Shown here: positions 1-6,006 of the stretch, one piece after another | Position numbering within the stretch: the first letter of the stretch is position 1 | Layout of the letters: every line of letters begins with the position of its first letter | From: JBDRKN01 sp043813955 | GTDB lineage: Bacteria; Patescibacteriota; Patescibacteriia; Patescibacteriales; Patescibacteriaceae | Direction: 5' to 3' | Assembly (NCBI GenBank): GCA_043813955.1 | Contig: JBDRKN010000043.1 | Span: 1 to 14,083, forward strand | DNA length: 14,083 bases | The notes under the pieces: generated by a model | Seen by the model: the letters and a program-made list of their open reading frames with translations, nothing else | The model's database searches: none | Told to the model about the DNA's origin: nothing | Program-made: the position numbers and the translations under genes

Positions 1-1
1 G

Positions 2-115
2 TACCATCATGTTACCCCAGAATATCTGCCAGAATACGTGAGTGAATTTTGCGTCAGATTTTCCTCGCCAGAAATTTTTGATTCTCCGCTAACCTATCTG
101 GAAAAATCATTATAG
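2..115 (+). CDS. Transposase C-terminus, IS1595/ISXO2-like (partial)
   Basis: An open frame enters from the left edge and stops at TAG 113-115, giving 37 residues. The segment begins YHHVTPEYLPEYVSEF and continues CVRF. A 'YHHV...L..Y..EF.FR' pattern is typical of the end of the DDE domain of ISXO2-like/IS1595 transposases, where it follows the last catalytic acidic residue. The catalytic residues themselves lie outside the window. No terminal inverted repeat can be identified in the 68 bases between the stop and the tRNA. The family call rests on pattern memory from a short fragment, so another DDE transposase group is possible. Confidence 0.5.
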   Translation, partial: YHHVTPEYLPEYVSEFCVRFSSPEIFDSPLTYLEKSL

Positions 116-141
116 CTTGTTCCATCTTGTATTGATTGCCC

Positions 142-170
142 TTGATTTTTTATTAAGCATTTGGTAAGAT
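142..170 (+). promoter_or_regulatory. Sigma70-type promoter for the tRNA pair
   Basis: TTGATT (142-147), a 17-base spacer and TAAGAT (165-170), the latter preceded by TG in extended -10 position. The expected start is near 177, about 7 bases before the first tRNA. It would drive both tRNAs as one transcript. Confidence 0.6.
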
Positions 171-183
171 AAATTTTAGTTTT

Positions 184-256
184 GGGGATATAGCTCAGAT
201 GGTCAGAGCGCCTGATTCACGTTCAGGAGTCAGAGGTTCGAGTCCTTTTATCCCCA
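184..256 (+). tRNA. tRNA-Val (anticodon CAC)
   Basis: A full cloverleaf can be folded by eye. The acceptor stem GGGGATA pairs with TATCCCC, the D stem is GCTC/GAGC, the anticodon stem is CCTGA/TCAGG, and the 7-base loop TTCACGT carries anticodon CAC at 218-220. The variable loop has 5 bases, the T arm is AGAGG-TTCGAGT-CCTTT with one G-T wobble, and the discriminator is A256. The gene is 73 bases long and CCA is not encoded (CTCA follows), so the 3' end must be completed by CCA-adding enzyme. It reads GUG codons. Confidence 0.95.
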
Positions 257-276
257 CTCATCGTTCTTTATACAAT

Positions 277-351
277 GCAGGGGTAGCTCAGTTGGCAGAG
301 CAACTAGCCTAAAAAGCTAGAATGTCGGTGGTTCAAACCCATCCCCCTGCT
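277..351 (+). tRNA. Atypical tRNA with AAA anticodon (Phe-like or degenerate)
   Basis: Acceptor GCAGGGG pairs with CCCCTGC, the D arm is GCTC-AGTTGGCA-GAGC, and the T arm is GGTGG-TTCAAAC-CCATC. The anticodon helix is CTAGC/GCTAG with loop CTAAAAA, putting AAA at 311-313. This is unusual because Phe codons are normally read by GAA. One extra base on each side of the anticodon stem (A303 opposite A321) makes the gene 75 bases long, and the discriminator is T351. The context 'loop CT-N-AAAA' looks like a tRNA-Phe with G34 changed to A. A tRNA-Lys origin or a decaying tRNA cannot be excluded. CCA is not encoded. Confidence 0.72.
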
Positions 352-378
352 TCATTTTTCGCGCATTTTGCGTGCGAA

Positions 379-411
379 GCCGTTATAATAAATAGCGGCT
401 TTTTTATTTTT
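379..411 (+). terminator. Intrinsic terminator after the tRNA pair
   Basis: GCCGTTAT (379-386) pairs with ATAGCGGC (392-399), 8 base pairs including one G-T, around a 5-base loop. A T-rich tract follows at 400-411. Confidence 0.85.
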
Positions 412-421
412 CTCAATTTTA

Positions 422-430
422 TGGTATAAT
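422..430 (+). promoter_or_regulatory. Extended -10 promoter for the membrane protein/ATPase operon
   Basis: TGGTATAAT gives a perfect TATAAT at 425-430 with the TGn extension. No convincing -35 hexamer lies 17 bases upstream, as is common for extended -10 promoters. It sits 17 bases before the ATG at 448. AGGA in between is a weak ribosome binding site. Confidence 0.6.
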
Positions 431-447
431 ATAGGAAAACAAAATTT

Positions 448-816
448 ATGATAAAAACTAATTTTGCCTTTTACGCAAGCAAAGTTTTGGCTGACATTGC
501 CAAAGATTTAATTTACTTTCCTGTATGGTGGTATACCAAGGGAGCGTGGAAGATGCTGGCTTGGATAAAGAATTTTTTGCATAATATGCTTAAGTCTTTA
601 GCATTGCTGGTCTGGGTAAAGAATTTGTTTGTTCCAATGTATGGGCAGCGTGATATTGCTGGCTTTTTTATTAGCTTCTTCATGCGTTTATTCCAGATAA
701 TTTTTAGGAGTCTGGCGTTTTTGTTTTTTGTCATATTAAGTTTAATCGCAATAATCATATGGCTTAGCTTGCCTATTGTGTTAATTTATCAAATTGTTTT
801 GCAATTCAATGGTTGA
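448..816 (+). CDS. Small two-helix membrane protein upstream of the Clp-like ATPase
   Basis: The protein has 122 residues and no known enzymatic motif that I can see. The N-terminal third is amphipathic and rich in aromatics (FPVWWYTKG around 25-33). A conserved-looking central stretch reads NLFVPMYGQRDIAGFF (residues 59-74). The C-terminal half is strongly hydrophobic and would form one long or two closely spaced membrane helices from about 70 to 118. I recall the 'VPMYGQRDI..' signature from conserved hypothetical proteins of Parcubacteria, but that is memory only. Its stop overlaps the ATG of the next gene by 8 bases, so translation of the two is probably coupled. A physical partnership with the membrane-anchored ATPase is a reasonable inference. 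Confidence 0.85.
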   Translation: MIKTNFAFYASKVLADIAKDLIYFPVWWYTKGAWKMLAWIKNFLHNMLKSLALLVWVKNLFVPMYGQRDIAGFFISFFMRLFQIIFRSLAFLFFVILSLIAIIIWLSLPIVLIYQIVLQFNG

Positions 817-3565
817 GGAAAAACAGCCTGAAGCTGATCCAATTAAATTTATTACATGTCCTAACTGCAATGGAAGCGGAAGGGCTAAGATTGGTCCGTG
901 CAAAAACTGCCATGGCTTGGGTTTTGGCGCTTTTTTTGAAGATAAATTTTTCTATTTTAACCACCACATTACTAATACAACTATTGCCTTGGATCATTTT
1001 AAAAAAACCATTTACTTTTTTTTGGATTTAATTACCTATGTTCTTGGGGGAATGGGCTTGATTAGCCTAGGCTGGTGGCTGTATCAGGTTTCAGAGAGCC
1101 TAGCTTCTCTGGGTGATCTATTTTTCTGGCAGTCAGATAGTTATCTGGTTTTGATTTTTTGGCTTAGCATTTTTGTTGACATGTTCATTATTTACCGTGT
1201 TTCTGAAAAGTATGATGATGAAAAAAAGATTCCAAAGCCTGATTATGACAAGATGCATAGTGTCCATAGTCTTCCTAATACCTGGCAGGAATTGAGCAAA
1301 ACCAAGAAAAGAATTAATGTCATAGACGGCTGTGATGAAAAAGTTTTAGAAGCGCTGGCTAAGGCGCATAGCATAGCTGGAAAGTTTAAGCATGATCAGA
1401 TTAGGGCAATACATATCTTCGGAGGCCTGCTTGCTGTTAGCGGGGAAGTAAGCGCGCTTTTTGGCCGTTTAAATGTTGACCAGCAGGTATTTGCGAGCAA
1501 GCTTGGAAATCAGCTGAATAAGCTGCCAGAAGTTAATCAGCCTGTAAATTTTGGCAATGAAGCAAAAGAAGTAATGATTCGCTCATATATTAAAGCTTAC
1601 AAAGCATGCCTTGACCATATTAGTCCGATTGGCTTGATGCTGCCATGCTATGGACAGGATGAAAATATTATTGAGATTCTCTATGATATGGAAGTTGACA
1701 AAGACAAGCTGGCTAATGTTGTGGCCTGGTTTAGGATTAATGAAAGATTAATTAAGAATTACAAGCTATATTCAAAAATGGCTCGCTTTAAGCCGTCTAA
1801 TACCATGGATAGGGCATATACTGCCTTAGCCACGCCTTTGCTTAATAATTTTTCATATGATTTAACTTTGGCGGCTAAATACGGCAGGCTGGATTTATGC
1901 GTTGGGCGTGATAAGGAAATAGCTAAAATTCTTTCTGCTTTGGAGAGCGGAAATTATGGCGTTCTTCTGGTCGGGCCTGAAGGAGTGGGCAAAAATACTA
2001 TTATGGGAGGCATAGCCCAATTAATGGTAACCGAGCAGGTGCCTAAGATGCTTCGCGACAAGCGGTTATTAGAACTTGATATAGCCCAAATGATTGGAGG
2101 AGCCACTCCTGCGCAGGCGCAGGAGAGAATGCTTATTATTGTCAATGAAATAGCAAGAGCTAAGAATATTATCCTCTATATTAAAGATATTGAGAATATT
2201 GCAGGAATTACCTCAGGCCAGGAACAAAGCCTTGATTTGTCTGAAATATTAATCAATGCCTTGAACCGACGCACAATGATAGCTTTTGCTTCTGCTACTG
2301 ATGTTAATTATCATAAGTATATTGAAGGTTTGCCATTAGATTCGGGCATGTCCAAGGTCATGGTTGGCGAGCCAGAGATTAATAATGCTATTCAGATGAT
2401 TGAAAGCAAGATAGCTTTTTTAGAAACCAAGTATCAGGTCTATTTTTCCTACAGCTCTATTGCTGACGCAGTTATGCTTACTGATAAATATATGCATGAC
2501 AAGCATTTGCCAGCCAAGGCTATAGAGGTATTAGAAGCTACGGTTGTTCATGTTTCAAAAATTAAAGGTCCAAAAGCTTTGGTTGAGAGGGAAGATGTTG
2601 CTCGAATAATCAGCGATAAGACGCGGATTCCAGTTACCAGGGTAAGCCAGGAAGAAAGCCATGAATTATTAAACTTAGAACAAAAGATTCATGAACAAAT
2701 GGTTAATCAGGAAGATGCAGTTAAAATGGTTGCAGAAAGCTTGCGTCGGGCAAGGGTTCAGCTGCGGGCAGGGGAAAGGCCTATTGCCAACTTTTTATTC
2801 TTAGGCCCTACTGGAGTGGGCAAGACAGAGCTGGCCAAAACTGTTTCTAAAGTATATTTTGGAAAAGAAGAGTATATGATAAGGATAGATATGAGCGAAT
2901 ATCAGCATGCTGACAGTATTAAAAAAATGATTGGCTCTGCTGATGGAACTAAGGGATATTTAACAGAAGCAGTCAGGAAAGCTCCTTTTTCATTAATACT
3001 TCTTGATGAGATTGAAAAAGCTCATCCTGATATTTTAAATCTCTTTTTGCAGGTAATGGATGACGGCAGATTAACAGACGGACAGGGCAGGACTATTGAT
3101 TTTACAAATTCCATTCTCATAGCCACTTCTAATATTGGAGCTTTGTTTATTCAAGAGCAGGTTAGGAATAATGTTGATTTAAAGTCAATTAAGCAGGATA
3201 TTATTGATAATCATCTGAATCAAAAAATGAGGCCAGAAATGATTAATCGTTTTGACGGCATTATTGTATTCAGGCCTTTAAGCATGGACCATGTGACTGC
3301 CATTGCCAAGCTAATGCTCAAGGGTGTGGATAAGATGCTGGAAGCTAAAGGGATTGATTTGCAAATCACTGATCCTGGAGCTAGAAAATTAGCTGAACAA
3401 GGCTATCAGCCAGAGTTTGGGGCAAGGCCTTTGCGGCGTTTGATTCAGGATAAGGTGGAAAATGTGATTGCTAATAAGTTGCTTAACAATGAAATCAGCA
3501 GAAGGGATATTGTTAAGATTAATGATAATGCTGAAATTGAGGTAATTAAGGGCAGGGAGTTGTAA
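809..3565 (+). CDS. Membrane-anchored Clp-type ATPase with two AAA domains and an N-terminal zinc finger
   Basis: I start at ATG 809 (918 residues) rather than the in-frame TTG at 794, because the ATG overlaps the upstream stop in the usual coupled way. In order: DnaJ-type zinc motifs CPNCNGSG (17-24) and CKNCHGLG (31-38); two membrane helices (about 68-93 and 110-130); a region resembling Clp N-domain repeats (about 175-320); AAA domain 1 with P-loop GPEGVGKN (389-396); AAA domain 2 with P-loop GPTGVGKT (666-673), Walker B LILLDE (729-734), NRFD (813-816) and sensor 2 GARPLRR (871-877). Domain 1 is degenerate: the Walker B position reads ILYIKDI instead of ILFIDE. The aromatic pore-loop motifs usual in ClpA/B/C (KYRG in D1, GYVG in D2) are not seen, nor is a ClpP-binding IGF/LGF loop. 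It is therefore Clp-family, probably acting at the membrane, but not a plain ClpC or ClpB. Confidence 0.93.
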   Translation: MVEEKQPEADPIKFITCPNCNGSGRAKIGPCKNCHGLGFGAFFEDKFFYFNHHITNTTIALDHFKKTIYFFLDLITYVLGGMGLISLGWWLYQVSESLASLGDLFFWQSDSYLVLIFWLSIFVDMFIIYRVSEKYDDEKKIPKPDYDKMHSVHSLPNTWQELSKTKKRINVIDGCDEKVLEALAKAHSIAGKFKHDQIRAIHIFGGLLAVSGEVSALFGRLNVDQQVFASKLGNQLNKLPEVNQPVNFGNEAKEVMIRSYIKAYKACLDHISPIGLMLPCYGQDENIIEILYDMEVDKDKLANVVAWFRINERLIKNYKLYSKMARFKPSNTMDRAYTALATPLLNNFSYDLTLAAKYGRLDLCVGRDKEIAKILSALESGNYGVLLVGPEGVGKNTIMGGIAQLMVTEQVPKMLRDKRLLELDIAQMIGGATPAQAQERMLIIVNEIARAKNIILYIKDIENIAGITSGQEQSLDLSEILINALNRRTMIAFASATDVNYHKYIEGLPLDSGMSKVMVGEPEINNAIQMIESKIAFLETKYQVYFSYSSIADAVMLTDKYMHDKHLPAKAIEVLEATVVHVSKIKGPKALVEREDVARIISDKTRIPVTRVSQEESHELLNLEQKIHEQMVNQEDAVKMVAESLRRARVQLRAGERPIANFLFLGPTGVGKTELAKTVSKVYFGKEEYMIRIDMSEYQHADSIKKMIGSADGTKGYLTEAVRKAPFSLILLDEIEKAHPDILNLFLQVMDDGRLTDGQGRTIDFTNSILIATSNIGALFIQEQVRNNVDLKSIKQDIIDNHLNQKMRPEMINRFDGIIVFRPLSMDHVTAIAKLMLKGVDKMLEAKGIDLQITDPGARKLAEQGYQPEFGARPLRRLIQDKVENVIANKLLNNEISRRDIVKINDNAEIEVIKGREL

Positions 3566-3590
3566 AAAAAAAGGAACCTAGTGGTTCCTT
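3564..3590 (-). terminator. Convergent terminator between the ATPase and the minus-strand hypothetical gene
   Basis: AAGGAACC (3571-3578) pairs with GGTTCCTT (3583-3590) around loop TAGT. The run of A at 3564-3572 reads as a strong T tract on the minus strand, so it is a good terminator for the minus-strand gene. On the plus strand only a mixed T-rich stretch follows, so it may work weakly in that direction. Confidence 0.8.
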
Positions 3591-3597
3591 ATCAATT

Positions 3598-3969
3598 TTA
3601 ATTTTTTCGGATTATAATTATTTTGCTCTTATCTACAATCAATATTTTTCCACTATTTTTTACAAGAGCTTTTATTTCCAAATCATTTGTTTTTAACCGT
3701 TTTATTATCTCGTCAGCTTTTATTGTAGATATTGTAAATCCAAAGTAAAGCGGCAGAGATTGCCATTTCCCAATGATTTCCCTTTCCAGTATAATTTTAA
3801 TTTCATTAGTAGTTTTTTTAAAATAATACTTAACTAAGGAGCCATTATAAAATATTTGAAGATTTATTTTTTTTCTATTTCTCCAAAAATTTTCAGGCTC
3901 TACTATAGGCTTTCTACCTTTACCAGTAAGAGAAAAACCTTGAATTACTATAGTTTGAATTTCTTCCAT
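3598..3969 (-). CDS. Hypothetical protein, 123 aa
   Basis: I do not recognise this protein. It is basic, has no signal peptide or membrane helix, and alternates hydrophobic strands with charged turns, suggesting a small alpha/beta or mostly beta fold. There are no cysteines and no obvious catalytic motif. The start at ATG 3969 is supported by GGAG a few bases upstream on the minus strand and by a well-formed promoter further upstream. It is a single-gene transcript, convergent with the ATPase and divergent from the WecA-like gene. Its base composition is AT-richer than its neighbours, which may point to a recent or weakly constrained gene. Confidence 0.75.
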   Translation of the reverse strand: MEEIQTIVIQGFSLTGKGRKPIVEPENFWRNRKKINLQIFYNGSLVKYYFKKTTNEIKIILEREIIGKWQSLPLYFGFTISTIKADEIIKRLKTNDLEIKALVKNSGKILIVDKSKIIIIRKN

Positions 3970-3994
3970 AAAATCTCCAATTTGTGAAAAAATA

Positions 3995-4023
3995 TTGATT
4001 TTTTAAAAAGAACTTATTACAAT
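3995..4023 (+). promoter_or_regulatory. Sigma70-type promoter for the WecA-like gene
   Basis: TTGATT (3995-4000), a 17-base spacer and TACAAT (4018-4023). The expected start is near 4030, leaving a leader of about 23 bases before ATG 4053. Confidence 0.65.
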
Positions 4024-4050
4024 AATAAATAATAATTATTTTATTGTCAA
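4022..4050 (-). promoter_or_regulatory. Sigma70-type promoter, minus strand, for the hypothetical gene
   Basis: On the minus strand, TTGACA (complement of 4045-4050), a 17-base spacer and TATTAT (complement of 4022-4027). Its -10 box physically overlaps the -10 box of the plus-strand promoter for the WecA-like gene. Confidence 0.7.
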
Positions 4051-4052
4051 AT

Positions 4053-5129
4053 ATGATATATTTATTATCATTTATTGCCAGTTTCTTGCTAAGTTTAATT
4101 TTAACCTTTGCAATCATTAAATTGGCAAAGCGCTGGCATATAATGGACAAGCCGGATAAGGAGCGCAAAATTCATGTTAAGCCAACCCCGTTGCTTGGAG
4201 GTGTAGCTATTTTTTTAGCAATGGCAGTAGTCATGTTTTTTGTTAAAGACAGGCTTATTGCAGGAGAGCTTGAATATCATCATTGGATTGGCGTATTAAT
4301 TGGCGCATTGTTTTTAATAATAGGAGGAATTTTAGATGATAAGTATGACTTGTCTCCTAAATATCAAATTATTTGGCCAGTTCTTGCCGTTGTTAGCGTT
4401 ATATTAGGAGGAGTAGGAATTGAAAAAATAACAAACCCTTTTGGAGATTTTCTTTACTTAGACCAGATTAAATTTCCATTATTAGCCTGGGCAGGGCAGA
4501 TGCATTATTTTGTTTTAATTGCAGACTGTTTTACAATCCTATGGCTTATGGGAATGATTTATACAACCAAATTATTAGACGGCTTAGACGGATTGGTTGG
4601 AGGTGTTGCAGCTATTGGCAGCTTGATCATTTTTTTATTCACAATTACTACAAAATATTATCAGCCTGATATTGCTTTAGCAGCTTTGATTTTAGTAGGA
4701 GCCTGTTTTGGATTTTTAATACTTAACTGGCATCCAGCCAAGATTTTTTTGGGCAGCACTGGCTCTATGTTTCTTGGCTTTATACTTGGAGTTTTATCAA
4801 TTATTTCAGGAGGAAAGATTGCTATTGCCTTGCTGATTATGGGCATTCCAATTTTAGATGTTGTGTGGACAATTCTTAGGCGCTTGCGCGCAGGCAAGAA
4901 TCCATTTAAGCATGCTGACAGAAAACATTTGCATTTTAGGATGCTTGATACAGGGCTTGGCACAAGAAAAACAGTTTTAATATATTATATGCTTGCTGTT
5001 GTTTTTGGATTAAGCGCGCTGTTTTTGCAGTCGCGGGGCAAGCTTGTTTCTTTAGTTGCCTTGTCTGCTATAATGATAGGGATTATTATAATATTCGCTT
5101 ATCTTGACAAAAAGTCTAAAACTGTTTAA
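4053..5129 (+). CDS. Polyprenyl-phosphate glycosyl-1-phosphate transferase, WecA/TagO/MraY superfamily
   Basis: The family transfers a sugar-1-phosphate (GlcNAc or a related sugar) from a UDP donor to undecaprenyl phosphate at the inner face of the membrane, the first step of envelope glycan synthesis. The protein has 358 residues and about ten hydrophobic segments. Family landmarks in order are DKPDKERKIHVKPTPLLGG (32-50), DDKYD (95-99, Mg-binding Asp pair), LLDGLDGL (174-181), GSTGSMFLGF (234-243) and DRKHLHFRML (289-298, the His-rich cytosolic loop). In MraY/WecA the fourth motif normally carries a catalytic Asp ('GDxGS'); here residue 235 is Ser. The rest is intact, so this is probably a subfamily variant. 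I use ATG 4053 rather than TTG 4044 because the protein then begins directly with the first helix. The sugar substrate cannot be told from sequence. Confidence 0.9.
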   Translation: MIYLLSFIASFLLSLILTFAIIKLAKRWHIMDKPDKERKIHVKPTPLLGGVAIFLAMAVVMFFVKDRLIAGELEYHHWIGVLIGALFLIIGGILDDKYDLSPKYQIIWPVLAVVSVILGGVGIEKITNPFGDFLYLDQIKFPLLAWAGQMHYFVLIADCFTILWLMGMIYTTKLLDGLDGLVGGVAAIGSLIIFLFTITTKYYQPDIALAALILVGACFGFLILNWHPAKIFLGSTGSMFLGFILGVLSIISGGKIAIALLIMGIPILDVVWTILRRLRAGKNPFKHADRKHLHFRMLDTGLGTRKTVLIYYMLAVVFGLSALFLQSRGKLVSLVALSAIMIGIIIIFAYLDKKSKTV

Positions 5130-5173
5130 TATTGATAGAGATTAAGGGCATTTGTCTTTTTTTATTTAAATTT

Positions 5174-5485
5174 ATGAAAATAGCTGTAATTAAAACCGGT
5201 GGCAAGCAGTATAAGGTCAAAGAAGGCCAGAATTTAAAAGTGGAAAAATTGTCTAAGGAAGAAGGGGATAAGGTAAAGTTTGATACTTTGCTTGTTTCTG
5301 ATTCAAAGGCTGAAAATATTGAAATAGGAAAGCCGTCTTTAGGTGATAAGGTTGAGGCTAAAATAATTGAGCAAGGCAAGGGTGATAAGGTAAAAGTAGT
5401 TAAATACAAAAGGAAGACAAGGTATAAAAGGACTATTGGGCACAGGCAGCCGTATACTAAGATAGAGATTACAAAAATTGATTAA
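5174..5485 (+). CDS. rplU: 50S ribosomal protein L21
   Basis: The protein has 103 residues, the normal L21 length. It starts MKIAVIKTGGKQYKV and ends with the family signature KYKRKTRYKRTIGHRQPYTK. L21 binds 23S rRNA in the large subunit. The longer frame opening at 5132 adds a hydrophobic leader that L21 does not have, so ATG 5174 is the start. No clear Shine-Dalgarno precedes it. The usual partner rpmA (L27) is not next to it. Its last 33 codons, from 5386, are repeated with 96% identity at 6708-6807, on the far side of the inserted cassette. Confidence 0.97.
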   Translation: MKIAVIKTGGKQYKVKEGQNLKVEKLSKEEGDKVKFDTLLVSDSKAENIEIGKPSLGDKVEAKIIEQGKGDKVKVVKYKRKTRYKRTIGHRQPYTKIEITKID

Positions 5486-5489
5486 AACC
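5386..5489 (+). repeat. Direct repeat, copy A: rplU 3' end
   Basis: These 104 bases match 6708-6811 at a constant offset of 1322 with four mismatches (5416, 5422, 5472, 5480). The match stops abruptly on the left at 5386/6708. On the right it runs into the terminator hairpins, which are reverse complements of each other. It brackets the three-gene cassette with copy B. Confidence 0.92.
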
Positions 5490-5512
5490 GTCTTTAAAAA
5501 GGCGGTTTTTTA
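5484..5512 (+). terminator. Intrinsic terminator of rplU
   Basis: AAAACCGTCTT pairs with AAGGCGGTTTT (11 pairs including one T-G) around a short A-rich loop, followed by T residues. It begins at the rplU stop codon. The 26-base hairpin recurs in exact reverse-complement orientation at 6806-6831. Confidence 0.9.
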
Positions 5513-5520
5513 GTTTCACT

Positions 5521-5549
5521 TTGACTTTTAGCATTTTTTAAAATAATAT
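5521..5549 (+). promoter_or_regulatory. Sigma70-type promoter of the peptidase cassette
   Basis: TTGACT (5521-5526), a 17-base spacer and TAATAT (5544-5549). The expected start is near 5556, 22 bases before ATG 5578. It lies just downstream of the rplU terminator, so the cassette is transcribed independently of rplU. Confidence 0.7.
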
Positions 5550-5577
5550 GTTATTATTAAAATAATACAATAAGTCT

Positions 5578-5757
5578 ATGGACAATGCTCGATTTTTAAA
5601 GGTTTATGCGAATCTTCCTATTAATCTTAGGAAAGATATTGTTTTGGTTTTAGATAATGAACCAATTACTTGGAATGTAGCTTTTGTAGAGATTGATAAT
5701 AATACAAAGTTAGGAGAAAGGATATTTGATAAGTTAGTTAAATTAAATATAATTTAA
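5578..5757 (+). CDS. Small cassette protein 1, 59 aa
   Basis: The protein runs from ATG 5578 to TAA 5755-5757. It starts MDNARFLKVYANLPINLRKD, continues with IVLVLDNEPITWNVAFVEI (22-40) and ends with a charged helix including LGERIFDKLVKL (44-55). It has no signal peptide and no cysteine. The central strand-turn-strand with the ITWN motif looks conserved rather than random, and the gene sits 6 bases before the next gene behind a good promoter. I believe similar short proteins occur beside peptidase genes in other bacteria, but this is recollection only. A role as regulator, substrate or inhibitor of the downstream peptidase is inference. There is no Shine-Dalgarno. Confidence 0.75.
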   Translation: MDNARFLKVYANLPINLRKDIVLVLDNEPITWNVAFVEIDNNTKLGERIFDKLVKLNII

Positions 5758-5763
5758 TTATAT

Positions 5764-6006
5764 ATGGCAATCGTTGATCAGAAAAAAAATGAACAAGAAC
5801 AATTGGATCAAGAAATAAAACAGCTTGTTATGGCTAGATTAAAAGCTTTGCCTGAAGGCATTGAAGTATCTATAGGGTCTGACGGTTCTTTTAACAAGGA
5901 GGAATTAATAAAAAGTGTTGAAGCAGATGATGAAATCGGCAAAAAGATGATTGAAGTGGACATGCAATCTTTACAAGCATTAAAAGAAGGGGATTTTTAT
6001 GTCTAA
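5764..6006 (+). CDS. Small cassette protein 2, 80 aa
   Basis: This is an acidic 80-residue protein of unknown family. It has an N-terminal charged helix rich in Gln, Glu and Lys (about 6-28, LDQEIKQLVMARLKALPEG), a middle segment EVSIGSDGSFNKEELIKSVE (34-53) and a C-terminal helix DEIGKKMIEVDMQSLQALKEGD (56-77). There is no membrane segment and no cysteine. Its stop overlaps the start of the peptidase gene by 8 bases (5999-6006), so the two are translationally coupled and are probably made in matched amounts. That stoichiometry would suit an adaptor, sensor or inhibitor of the peptidase. The function is inferred from context only. Confidence 0.85.
   Translation: MAIVDQKKNEQEQLDQEIKQLVMARLKALPEGIEVSIGSDGSFNKEELIKSVEADDEIGKKMIEVDMQSLQALKEGDFYV

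Noticed and set aside
361..376. GC-rich hairpin just after the second tRNA
   Set aside because: The helix (GCGCA with TGCG plus a bulge) is short and lacks a T tract; the real terminator is the next hairpin at 379-411.
794..808. TTG start giving a five-residue longer Clp-like ATPase
   Set aside because: The ATG at 809 overlaps the upstream stop in a standard coupled arrangement and needs no rare start codon.
814..816. Recoding of UGA (as Gly in Gracilibacteria/SR1 relatives)
   Set aside because: TGA sits exactly at gene ends (448-816 and 6849-7283), and recognisable proteins contain no internal in-frame TGA.
5132..5173. Longer N-terminus of L21 from an upstream ATG
   Set aside because: L21 proteins begin at the MKIAVIKTGGKQY region; the 14 extra residues are hydrophobic and atypical.
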